Of a stretch of DNA of 60,630 nt, positions 8,161 through 16,013 are shown one piece after another. The notes under the pieces are model-generated. The model did not search any database. It worked only from the letters and a program-made list of their open reading frames with translations, and was not told where the DNA came from. A program made the translations under genes and the position numbers. Position 1 is the stretch's first letter; each line of letters begins with the position of its first letter. The DNA comes from Thermoplasmata archaeon (GTDB lineage: Archaea; Thermoplasmatota; Thermoplasmata; Halarchaeoplasmatales; Halarchaeoplasmataceae): positions 1-60,630 of the forward strand of contig PWHR01000029.1 of NCBI GenBank assembly GCA_003554965.1, written 5' to 3'.

Positions 8161-8638
8161 ATCCGAAGAGGGAGTCGTATTGACCTTGTTCTATCTCTTT
8201 TTGGATCTGCTTAGGTTCTTTTTCATCTATGGTTACGCCCATAGAAACACAAGTTCCGATGATCTCTTTAGTTTTCTTTTTCAGACTCTTTCCAAGTAGA
8301 TCGTTCTCTTTCATCTCTGCGATCTCCGTAGCTTCCTTCATGGTAATGTTTCCGGCTTTACTGCTCTTTGGACTTCCACTCCCCTTCTCGATGCCTGCTT
8401 TTTCCAACACTAAAGCCGAAGTAGGGGGGGTTCCTACATCTATTTCAAAATCACCTGACTCCGTATCTACGGTTAGTTTGATCGGAACTTTCATACCTTT
8501 AAATTTTTCAGTTTCTTCGTTTATCGCATTGACGATCTCCATTATGTCGACACCTAATGGTCCAAGCTCTGGCCCTAATGGAGGACCTGCACTAGCTTCG
8601 CCACCATCTATCAAGGCTTCAATCGTTTCTGTTGCCAT
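8159..8638 (-). CDS. rpl11: Large ribosomal subunit protein uL11
   Basis: 159 residues. The N-terminal domain carries the family signature GGEASAGPPLGPELGPLGV, and the C-terminal domain, which contacts 23S rRNA in the GTPase-associated centre, ends with a loop containing GTCVSMGVTIDEKEPKQI. It closes the ftsZ-secE-spt5-L11 run, 40 bases after spt5. The L1, L10 and L12 genes that often follow L11 are absent; the next gene is the convergent GINS gene. Confidence 0.95.
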   Translation of the reverse strand: MATETIEALIDGGEASAGPPLGPELGPLGVDIMEIVNAINEETEKFKGMKVPIKLTVDTESGDFEIDVGTPPTSALVLEKAGIEKGSGSPKSSKAGNITMKEATEIAEMKENDLLGKSLKKKTKEIIGTCVSMGVTIDEKEPKQIQKEIEQGQYDSLFG

Positions 8639-8678
8639 ATTATCATCTCTTTTTACCGGTCATATATTACTTTTGTTC

Positions 8679-9587
8679 TTAATCTTCCTTTTCCAGGACT
8701 CTAACGTGATCTCCTCTTACGGTTACGGGGATAGGAACTGTCGCTTCAAACAACTCGACAGTTATCTCATCATTATCTTTATCTATCTGAGCGACCCTAG
8801 CTTTCTCACCTTTGAAAGGTCCTGCAGAGAGTTCCACTATATCTCCTTCAGCTATTCCTTCAACAGCGAGTTTTGGTGCGAGGAAATGCTCGATCTCTTC
8901 TATACTCGTTTCCCCACCTATTATACCTTTGGCCTTTCTAGTCCCTTCAGTGATCTCATCTACCATAGTGGGATTCATGGCCTCGATGAAGACATACCCT
9001 CTAACAGGCTTTGGAGCTAATATGGAGAAAACACCCATATCCTTATCTTTGGCCCAAGAAGCTATGTAATCAGCAACATTTTTTTCCTGATTTATCTGAG
9101 TTTTCATCGCGACTACAGAGGGTCGAGCTGTCGTGATCAAGGTTAAAGAATCCGACAGCATCTTATCTTTAGTTGAGGTGGCATCCACGATGACTTCTGC
9201 CTTATCCCCATATTTTGCACCTTCTGGTGCTCTGATATCGACGGGTATGATTTCTTCTTCTCCACCTTCCAATTCCATCGTTTTTGTCACAGAATCCGAG
9301 GGATCTGACAATTTTTCCCTTTCAAAAACACGTATCTGCCAAGGTACTGGATCTTCTATTTCTGAACTGTAGAAAACATGCATCCTAACATCTACACTTA
9401 TCGATGATGATGCTGAGTTTATCAATTTCACTTTGTAATTTGCCCTGTCTCTAGTCGGGATGGATTTTTTATTTGGGTCACACTTCAAAAAGATGCCCTT
9501 TTTTTCTTCTTCTTCTTCCTCTTCGGGAACTTCTTCTTCCTTTTCTTCAATGAGATCCTCTTCTGTAAAATCATCTAACAGGCCCAT
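8679..9587 (-). CDS. spt5: Transcription elongation factor Spt5 with a long N-terminal extension
   Basis: Spt5 (archaeal NusG homologue) clamps RNA polymerase on DNA. The C-terminal half, about residues 155-302, is a normal NGN plus KOW protein (VAMKTQINQEKNVADYI, GYVFIEA, SAGPFKGEKARV). Before it lie an acidic tract (residues about 10-30) and roughly 120 residues of predicted beta-rich sequence (ANYKVKLINS, EGGEEEIIPVDIRAPEGAKY) that look like a COG1470/CARDB-type beta sandwich. Archaeal Spt5 is usually about 150 residues, so this one is doubled. The start is firm: GAGGTGA lies six bases before the ATG. Confidence 0.85.
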   Translation of the reverse strand: MGLLDDFTEEDLIEEKEEEVPEEEEEEEKKGIFLKCDPNKKSIPTRDRANYKVKLINSASSSISVDVRMHVFYSSEIEDPVPWQIRVFEREKLSDPSDSVTKTMELEGGEEEIIPVDIRAPEGAKYGDKAEVIVDATSTKDKMLSDSLTLITTARPSVVAMKTQINQEKNVADYIASWAKDKDMGVFSILAPKPVRGYVFIEAMNPTMVDEITEGTRKAKGIIGGETSIEEIEHFLAPKLAVEGIAEGDIVELSAGPFKGEKARVAQIDKDNDEITVELFEATVPIPVTVRGDHVRVLEKED

Positions 9588-9596
9588 AGTCTCACC

Positions 9597-9833
9597 TCAT
9601 ACCCCCAAGATAGCAAAATAATCTGGCAAATTATTCCATAACCAGAATATCAAAAAACCAACACCGCCTATCAGCAGAAGACCTCCAACTACTATTATAA
9701 GGGTCTTTTTGAATTCTTCTTGGTCTGGCTTCCTTGCCATCTTCAATATTCGGCCGTATTTGCCCTTTCCAACCTTGCCTGCTTTTTCTTCGATTTTATC
9801 CTGTATCTTCCAAGAGCCTTCAACTATGTCCAT
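9597..9833 (-). CDS. secE: Preprotein translocase subunit SecE (Sec61 gamma)
   Basis: 78 residues: an amphipathic helical region with the family pattern RILKMARKPDQEEFKKT, then one membrane helix near the C-terminus. SecE clamps the SecY channel in the membrane. GAGGGG precedes the ATG. Its place between ftsZ and spt5 is the classic archaeal arrangement. Confidence 0.9.
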   Translation of the reverse strand: MDIVEGSWKIQDKIEEKAGKVGKGKYGRILKMARKPDQEEFKKTLIIVVGGLLLIGGVGFLIFWLWNNLPDYFAILGV

Positions 9834-9843
9834 CTACTTCCCC

Positions 9844-10938
9844 TCATGCCACGGTTTGTATCTCCTCATTTTTGGTCGATATCTCACTTCCAAAAATCTG
9901 TTTAGATTTTACACCAGTGATTACGACCATAACTTTCAATGTATTTTCCTGAGTAGGTTCTACAGAGGCACCCCAAATTATTCTAGCATCTTGCCCTATC
10001 TTACTCTCGACTATATCTGCGGCTTTCTCTGCCTCTGAAACCGTCATATCGGGTCCACCGACTACGTTGATCAATGCAGCGTTAGCATCACTTATATCGA
10101 CCTCGAGAAGAGGTGAATTTATAGCTTCTTCTATCGCTTTTTCAGCTCTGTTCTCTGAATCATCCTCGCCCATGCCTATCATAGCCACCCCAGCACCTTC
10201 CATGACGGTTCTTATATCATTGAAATCTAGATTTACCAGTCCTGGTTTTGTTACCAATTCAGTCATACCTTTTATCGATCGAGTAAGTACCTCGTCTGCG
10301 ACCTTGAAAGCCTTGTTCAATGATAGTCTGGGACAGAGTTCGAGTAGCTTATCGTTCGGTATGGTTATGACGGTATCAGCCACTTTTCTCAATCTAGAAA
10401 GCCCCCACTCAGCGTTTTCCATCCTTGCAGCACCCTCTGCTTCGAAAGGAGTGGTGCACACCGCTACAGTTAAAGCCCCCTGATCCTTTGCAACTTCTGC
10501 GACGACTGGAGCTCCTCCAGTACCAGTTCCTCCACCCAATCCACAAGTAACGAACACCAGATCACTGCCTTCTAGGATCTTAGCTATCTTTTCTTTTGCT
10601 TCTTCCGTGGCTTCCATACCGATCTCCGGACGAGCACCTGCACCCAAACCACCTGTTTTCCGGCGCCCCAACAATATCTTCCTCTGGGCTAGTACCGTCA
10701 ATAGATGTTGGGCATCAGTATTCGCAGAAATAAGTTCGGCACCCTGTAAACCTTCTTCAGATATCCTCTCGACAGTATTAGAGCCTGCACCACCGACTCC
10801 CACTATCTTGATGGTTGTTTTCAAGTCTTTCAATACTTCTCTAAGCTCTTCATCGGCGGAAGATAGGTCCTGCTCTTTTGACCTTCCTGAGTCGCCACTT
10901 TCGGTTTCGGATAGAGCCTCGTCAACAATCGATTCCAT
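9844..10938 (-). CDS. ftsZ: Cell division protein FtsZ
   Basis: A tubulin-family GTPase that forms the division ring. The 364-residue protein has [14 protein letters not shown] (residues about 46-60), the tubulin signature [12 protein letters not shown] (about 130) and the synergy-loop region with [17 protein letters not shown] (about 230). The acidic N-terminal 40 residues and short C-terminal tail are typical of euryarchaeal FtsZ1. GGAG nine bases ahead supports the ATG at 10938; another in-frame ATG at 10953 has no such site. It is first in the ftsZ-secE-spt5-L11 operon. No second FtsZ lies in the window. Confidence 0.95.
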   Translation of the reverse strand: MESIVDEALSETESGDSGRSKEQDLSSADEELREVLKDLKTTIKIVGVGGAGSNTVERISEEGLQGAELISANTDAQHLLTVLAQRKILLGRRKTGGLGAGARPEIGMEATEEAKEKIAKILEGSDLVFVTCGLGGGTGTGGAPVVAEVAKDQGALTVAVCTTPFEAEGAARMENAEWGLSRLRKVADTVITIPNDKLLELCPRLSLNKAFKVADEVLTRSIKGMTELVTKPGLVNLDFNDIRTVMEGAGVAMIGMGEDDSENRAEKAIEEAINSPLLEVDISDANAALINVVGGPDMTVSEAEKAADIVESKIGQDARIIWGASVEPTQENTLKVMVVITGVKSKQIFGSEISTKNEEIQTVA

Positions 10939-11031
10939 CAATACACACTCCATTTTGATGATAAATTTAAGTATCTATCGTAACACAATCAATAAACCCT
11001 CATATAAAATGTTTTGCCCTGTGAACTTTTC

Positions 11032-11544
11032 TTAGTTCCCTGCTTTAGATAAAAGTACTATTGCCAAAACAAACGTGAAAAACACAACCGTTGAGAAGAT
11101 GACCATCTGTAAAAATTCACCTCTTGCTATCCCCAATGAACTATATATTGCCATCGTTGATGCTAAAACGGATAACAACGTCCCTATACCAAGATTGCCG
11201 GAAATCTCTTTTAACAAGAGAGGTTTGGGAGATGCCTCTTCTTCCTGAGAACTTTTCTGTATTTCTTGATAATACAGAACCCCTCTGGAATAAAACCAAA
11301 CTAACATGTATAGAAAGAAGACCCCTATTATGACAAGGAGTCTAGAAAATGAAAATGCATGGAGCCATCCTCTATTTACGAAAAGAAAGGAAAGGACAGA
11401 AAAAAGGGCCCCAAAGTCCAAGATGAAATCAATTTTCATTACAAAACCAAATATCATCATACCTGCAAAAATAAAGGGGAAAAACCAATAGACTGAGTGT
11501 GAAGAAACCACTCCAACAAGTGAAGAAACAGCCAAGATAATCAA
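11032..11544 (-). CDS. Hypothetical membrane protein of the DUF58 cluster
   Basis: 170 residues with about five membrane helices and one charged loop (residues about 90-108, QKSSQEEEASP). It is last in the DUF4129/DUF58 cluster. The canonical start is a TTG at 11544 with no ribosome binding site. Further upstream in frame an ATT codon (11581-11583) follows GGAGGTG by seven bases, inside the end of the DUF58 gene, and would add a natural-looking start. A rare AUU start is therefore possible. No family recognised. Confidence 0.55.
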   Translation of the reverse strand: MIILAVSSLVGVVSSHSVYWFFPFIFAGMMIFGFVMKIDFILDFGALFSVLSFLFVNRGWLHAFSFSRLLVIIGVFFLYMLVWFYSRGVLYYQEIQKSSQEEEASPKPLLLKEISGNLGIGTLLSVLASTMAIYSSLGIARGEFLQMVIFSTVVFFTFVLAIVLLSKAGN

Positions 11545-11567
11545 TGGAACTATAAAGATATCACTGT

Positions 11568-12842
11568 TTATCTCTTTCTGAATCTTAACACCTCCTCTAT
11601 AGCGGGCTCCAAAGGTTCATAAGGATCCCAATCCACAACTAAGCCTCCATGTTTCCAGATTTTATCTATAGTATGGGATCTTTCTGCCTTATAAAGTGAT
11701 TCTGCCGTTTCTTCATATTCATCTAATAGTCTCTTTTCTATTTTGAGAGGGTTCGGAGATATGATCATCACATCGTATTCTTTCAGGCATAGATCGATTA
11801 TGGTCTCGCTGAATTCTGGTACAGTTAGGGGTGAGATCAGTATTATCATGCTTTTTCTTGGAAAAAAGTCTTCCAATAACCACTTTACACCTTCTAGACC
11901 CCACACCCCTCCTCCTTCAAATTTAGTAAGATTTGCCAGTATACGATAGTAATGGTTTTTTCCTGTTCCTGGATAGACCCAATTCAAGTATTCTCCAGAA
12001 ACTATCAGCCCGACCCGGTTTCGTGAAGAGATAACCGCCGAGGCGAGTGATGTCGCTATCTCTATAGATGCATTCAGCGTATTATCTTTTTCATCACCAA
12101 CAGCACCTTTCTTATACCCATCTACGACCAATATGACGTCACCTGATTTTTCACCTTCATACTCGTTAGTATAAGGTTCTAGATATCTCGCAGTAGCTTT
12201 CCAGTTGATGTCTCTGATCTCATCACCAGGATTATATCCACGAATAGAGAAAAACTCACTTCCCACTCCTATGTTCTTGGATTTGATATCACCAAGCCAA
12301 TGTTTAGTATTGGTGGGATGGATTTCAACGCTATCCATATCTTCAGTCCTTGGAAGAACTAGCAGTGTGAATTTATCCTCTTCTTTGAGCTCTTCTGAGA
12401 AAAAATGAAAGGCATCTTTATACCTTGCTCTGATAGGCCCAATTTCAACTCTTCCGGTCACGGGACATTTTATCCTATATTTCAGTTTCTTGGTCTCTCC
12501 CTTTTCAAGCTCCATGAGTTGATGGTTGTTTCCTTCCACTACTTCTACTTCGGGAGGTAGGATATCGTGGACCTCCAAAAATCTGATCCGCCCGCTTTTG
12601 TTTTCAACCTCTAGCTCAATCTCTAATTCATCTTTTACATATACTTCTCTTTCCTTCTCTTCTGACGCTCTTTTTATATACACATTCATATCTTTTGATG
12701 GTGACGACATAGCAGCTATCACGAACATCGACAATGAACAGATGGCCCCGATAAAAAATACGATACTTCCAAAAAGATTACCTAAAATCACTGACATGAC
12801 GACCATAATACTTATGTAAAAAAATATCCTCCCAATTTTCAT
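11568..12842 (-). CDS. DUF58 domain protein
   Basis: 424 residues. Two N-terminal membrane helices lead into a beta-rich region (residues about 55-170) and then the DUF58 signature, FSIRGYNPGDEIRDINWKAT near residue 200. A von Willebrand A-like fold follows (VILVVDGYKKG, then SLASAVISSRNRVGLIVSG). These proteins usually sit beside a MoxR AAA ATPase and a transglutaminase with DUF4129, and are thought to act in metal- or chaperone-dependent assembly of surface proteins. Here DUF4129 is present but MoxR is not in the window. Confidence 0.8.
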   Translation of the reverse strand: MKIGRIFFYISIMVVMSVILGNLFGSIVFFIGAICSLSMFVIAAMSSPSKDMNVYIKRASEEKEREVYVKDELEIELEVENKSGRIRFLEVHDILPPEVEVVEGNNHQLMELEKGETKKLKYRIKCPVTGRVEIGPIRARYKDAFHFFSEELKEEDKFTLLVLPRTEDMDSVEIHPTNTKHWLGDIKSKNIGVGSEFFSIRGYNPGDEIRDINWKATARYLEPYTNEYEGEKSGDVILVVDGYKKGAVGDEKDNTLNASIEIATSLASAVISSRNRVGLIVSGEYLNWVYPGTGKNHYYRILANLTKFEGGGVWGLEGVKWLLEDFFPRKSMIILISPLTVPEFSETIIDLCLKEYDVMIISPNPLKIEKRLLDEYEETAESLYKAERSHTIDKIWKHGGLVVDWDPYEPLEPAIEEVLRFRKR

Positions 12843-12888
12843 CTTATCCCTCTTGATTATAAACCTGATTTACCTTCTATCACTATTA

Positions 12889-13527
12889 TCATTCCCATCT
12901 ATCGATCCTCTCCAATATCGAAGCTATCTCTTTTTTATAATCTTCATCATCACGAAGCAGACTTGTTTTGAAGATACCTTTTTCCTTTGAAGACCCATCA
13001 TCTTTCTTATCAAAAGATAAAAGGAACTCTACGATCGCATCATCATCTACGCTCTCTCTGAGTCTTTCTTCGTCGTCGATGATGTCGCTTACTTCTTCAT
13101 CAGTGAGATCTTTTTCCACCTTTATCTTATCCAAGATAAGATCTTTGATCCTCTTCTTCAGTTTACCTCTGCTGAACTCCATCCCTTTTCCAGCTCGGTT
13201 GATGGTCTTGGAATCATCCACCAGTTTAAAGTTCTCATCTTTGGTCATATTGGTTTCACCAGACCAAATTTCTAAACTCTCCGTTTTTCTACCTATCCAT
13301 AATACCACATTGAAGCCGATTATGAAGATTATAGCGAATGCCAAAATTTGCTCATTCAATGCATGAGTTACTAAGTGAAACGCACTTCCTTCAGGTAGGA
13401 GTATTATCAAAAACAGTACTCCCACCAATACTCCTTGCAGCACATAATATAATTTCATCCCTCTCTCATCACCTTTTTTGATCAAGTTTGACCTGTTTAT
13501 TTTTTCTACAGGGTTCCATCTTGCCAT
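12889..13527 (-). CDS. Hypothetical protein with two membrane helices and a charged tail
   Basis: 212 residues: a basic N-terminus, two membrane helices (about residues 25-45 and 60-77), then about 130 soluble residues rich in Asp, Glu and Lys. It lies 46 bases from DUF58 and four bases after the DUF4129 gene, so it belongs to the same transcript. No family is recognised. It may be the small linking membrane protein seen in such operons. Confidence 0.55.
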   Translation of the reverse strand: MARWNPVEKINRSNLIKKGDERGMKLYYVLQGVLVGVLFLIILLPEGSAFHLVTHALNEQILAFAIIFIIGFNVVLWIGRKTESLEIWSGETNMTKDENFKLVDDSKTINRAGKGMEFSRGKLKKRIKDLILDKIKVEKDLTDEEVSDIIDDEERLRESVDDDAIVEFLLSFDKKDDGSSKEKGIFKTSLLRDDEDYKKEIASILERIDRWE

Positions 13528-13531
13528 TATA

Positions 13532-14503
13532 TCACTCTATTTCCTCCCGTAATGCTTTCAGTGATTTTACTGCTCTCTCTCTGTCCTCATCTCCTAACCT
13601 GTGATCGCTGTATTTTGCGATCTCAAATAAACCTCTTAGATCGAATATTCTGTTCTTTGGAACATCTAGATATGTTATAGCTCTCCTTTCGAATTCGCGT
13701 GGGGTCAAAAAATCGGAGTATTCAACGCCTTTCTCTTCCAGTATCATGCACATCCTCTGGTAACATCTCAATATTGTAGCTTCCACATCTTTTCCTTTGT
13801 GTAGTTCGGTAATAGTCGTATCTACCGCAGAGACAAGGTCTTTTTCGACTTCTTCATCTTCTCCTGAATCGATCATCGGTTTAACCTTTTGATACAATAT
13901 GAAAGCCAAAAATGCCATGATCAAAAAGAAAAGAAGAAATGTACCCCAGCTGCCGAAAACAGTTTCTACTATAGCACCGGGTTCATCCCAGGGTAGTATT
14001 TGAGGAGCTTCTTCTCCCGTACCGCCTGGTGACAGAGGATCTGCCTCATCCGAGTAAAAGTAATCATACAATTGAGTAAAGAGTACAGCGCCCCCAAGAA
14101 CCATTAAACCGGCCATTATTTCTTTTCTTCCAAAACCCTTCCATGCCAGTATTATGGCCATCAAAATTATACCGATCAAGAAACCGGTATAAATAGATCT
14201 AAATCTGAGTATGAAGTATGACGCTATCCAAGGCGAGGTGACCACCAATATCGCCGCGAACATAGAGGTGCTTCTAGACCTGTAAACAAGTACTATAAAT
14301 AGAAGTAGAAATGAGATCAAAAGTATCCAGATAAAATAACCAGGGAGCTCTGCTTCTTGAGCACCGTTGTCTGCCTCAGGAGATAAAAACATAATATTGC
14401 CGAGGCTCCAGGAGGCGACCAGAAATAGGATTAATGTCACACCGATGAATTTTTTTTTATCCAGTTTATCCCTCCAAGTCCTGTTTTTCCTACTCCAATA
14501 CAA
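13532..14503 (-). CDS. DUF4129 domain membrane protein
   Basis: 323 residues with about six membrane helices. A final helix (near 205) is followed by a cytoplasmic DUF4129 domain (about 230-323). Signs of the domain are ATILRCYQRMCMILEEKGV, the LTPREFERRA motif and FEIAKYSDHRLGDEDRERAV. DUF4129 is normally the C-terminal part of membrane transglutaminases paired with MoxR and DUF58 proteins; the transglutaminase domain is missing here. The start appears to be TTG at 14503; no ATG fits the N-terminus. Confidence 0.75.
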   Translation of the reverse strand: MYWSRKNRTWRDKLDKKKFIGVTLILFLVASWSLGNIMFLSPEADNGAQEAELPGYFIWILLISFLLLFIVLVYRSRSTSMFAAILVVTSPWIASYFILRFRSIYTGFLIGIILMAIILAWKGFGRKEIMAGLMVLGGAVLFTQLYDYFYSDEADPLSPGGTGEEAPQILPWDEPGAIVETVFGSWGTFLLFFLIMAFLAFILYQKVKPMIDSGEDEEVEKDLVSAVDTTITELHKGKDVEATILRCYQRMCMILEEKGVEYSDFLTPREFERRAITYLDVPKNRIFDLRGLFEIAKYSDHRLGDEDRERAVKSLKALREEIE

Positions 14504-14606
14504 TCAATAAATCAAGTTCGAATGTTTATTAATGTTTTGCTAGAGATCATATAAAAAATAAAGAACTCATGTCTAGAAGATACAGATTTTTCTAAAATTA
14601 ACATTC

Positions 14607-15083
14607 CTATCCTTCTTCATAGTTTTCTAAGGCCGACTGGGATTTTTTCAATATGGATTCCAATTTTCCTTCCAATAGGTTGACACGGGAGCGGAGCTCG
14701 GCGTTTTCTTTCTTCAGCTCTTCAAATCGTTCTTTGAGTAGAGAATCATTATCGGCCTGGATATGAGTATTTTTTTCTGATGTGCTGTGGACCGTTTCGC
14801 TATCGTAACCTTTTAAGTAATAGGCTATCTTGGTCTGTATCTCCACTAGATTCTCTTTCTCTATGTCATAATATACACATTTTTTTCCTATATCTAGGAG
14901 ATTTCTGTGCAGCTCTCTATCCCTGGTCACCATCACGTCTTCATCCTCCATCATATCCACGATCTTGAAATCCAACATACCCTCATATTCATCATCGATA
15001 TCTATGAATTCTTCGATCTCCTGGAATTCGATGATCTCTTCTTTCACCTTTGCCGGTAGGTTCTCATCCAATATCAACCGCAT
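14607..15083 (-). CDS. DUF5615 (Mut7-C/PIN-like) protein with a coiled-coil tail
   Basis: 158 residues. The first 95 match the DUF5615 PIN-like fold: LILDENLPAKVKEEI at the start, an Asp-rich middle and VMVTRDRELHRNL. These carry the acidic residues expected of a PIN-type nuclease site. Residues about 118-155 form a heptad-like coiled coil (ELRSRVNLLEGKLESILKKS). DUF5615 proteins are often toxins beside a DUF433 antitoxin, but no partner is adjacent here. The added coiled coil suggests dimerisation or a scaffold role (inference). Confidence 0.7.
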   Translation of the reverse strand: MRLILDENLPAKVKEEIIEFQEIEEFIDIDDEYEGMLDFKIVDMMEDEDVMVTRDRELHRNLLDIGKKCVYYDIEKENLVEIQTKIAYYLKGYDSETVHSTSEKNTHIQADNDSLLKERFEELKKENAELRSRVNLLEGKLESILKKSQSALENYEEG

Positions 15084-15197
15084 CCTGTCTGTTTAGAGGT
15101 TAGTGGTATTTTATCGTTGCGCACCTCTCCTTTGCTCATAAACTATAATCATCTATACAAAACATTTTTAATCAAGTCCCCGTCATTCCGTCTATAG

Positions 15198-15953
15198 ATG
15201 GCTAAGAGAAGGAAGAAAGACGAAGATGAAGAAGACTACGATTTCGATATGCCTGAATTCGATCGAGAGCAGTACATGAAGGATCAGATCAACGAAGGCA
15301 AAGCAACACTGATCAGTGTTGCAGTAGCTCCTTTATTTTCGGTTGTCAGTATGCTCGTGTTCGATTTCACAGGTGAGTGGATAGTAGGACTCTTAGCTGG
15401 ATTAGCTGGTGCTATAGTTTTGAAACCCATCTTTGAAACTCAGAATATAAAGATCGAGAATTTTGGAGCCAAAGGTTGGTTGAAAAATGTCGGTGTTTAT
15501 TCCCTCACACTATTAGCTATTTGGATAGTGCTCATGAATCCACCGGTATCAGATTATGTGGATCCGAGTTTAGATGAGATAGAGATCGAGCTTGAGGATG
15601 ATTACTACGATAACGAAGGAAATCTTAACGAAACATTGCTCGAAGAGGAGGACTACCTTCTCACTGAAGTCAATGTAACAATTAGAGCTAGAGTCACCTC
15701 CAATACGGAAATCGCCGAAAACGGCGTAAATATGACCATAGGCGAAGATCAATATCTTGAGGTGACCACAATGGCAGACAGAGATCACTGGTTTAAAAGC
15801 GAAACCAAGTTAGAAAACGTTCCAGTTGAAGAGAGGGATGATGATCTGTTCTTACAGTTGGATCCCAGGATCCGTATCGAGATGGAGGACGTCAACGGAA
15901 ACACGAACTCAGAGACGATAGAGGAGATAAAGATAGCCGAAGAAAAACACTAG
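15198..15953 (+). CDS. Hypothetical acidic membrane protein
   Basis: 251 residues: a charged cytoplasmic N-terminus (about 1-35), two closely spaced helices (about 40-75), a third helix near 103-118, then an acidic extracellular-type domain (about 120-251) with many NVT/NET-like sequons. No family recognised. Its transcript may run into the Cdc48 gene 61 bases downstream. The start ATG lies about 35 bases after a T/A-rich box. Confidence 0.55.
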   Translation: MAKRRKKDEDEEDYDFDMPEFDREQYMKDQINEGKATLISVAVAPLFSVVSMLVFDFTGEWIVGLLAGLAGAIVLKPIFETQNIKIENFGAKGWLKNVGVYSLTLLAIWIVLMNPPVSDYVDPSLDEIEIELEDDYYDNEGNLNETLLEEEDYLLTEVNVTIRARVTSNTEIAENGVNMTIGEDQYLEVTTMADRDHWFKSETKLENVPVEERDDDLFLQLDPRIRIEMEDVNGNTNSETIEEIKIAEEKH

Positions 15954-16013
15954 TAAAACTTTCCTCCAAAATCTTTAATAGCTTCTTGATTTTAACTCTA
16001 CCAGAGACGTACC

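Noticed and set aside
8229-9020. Long plus-strand frame (263 codons) opposite L11 and Spt5
   Set aside because: It is antisense to two certain genes, and its Ser/Pro/Phe-rich composition is that of a shadow frame.
10067-11035. Plus-strand frames opposite ftsZ
   Set aside because: Antisense to ftsZ, Ser/Ala/Pro-rich shadow composition.
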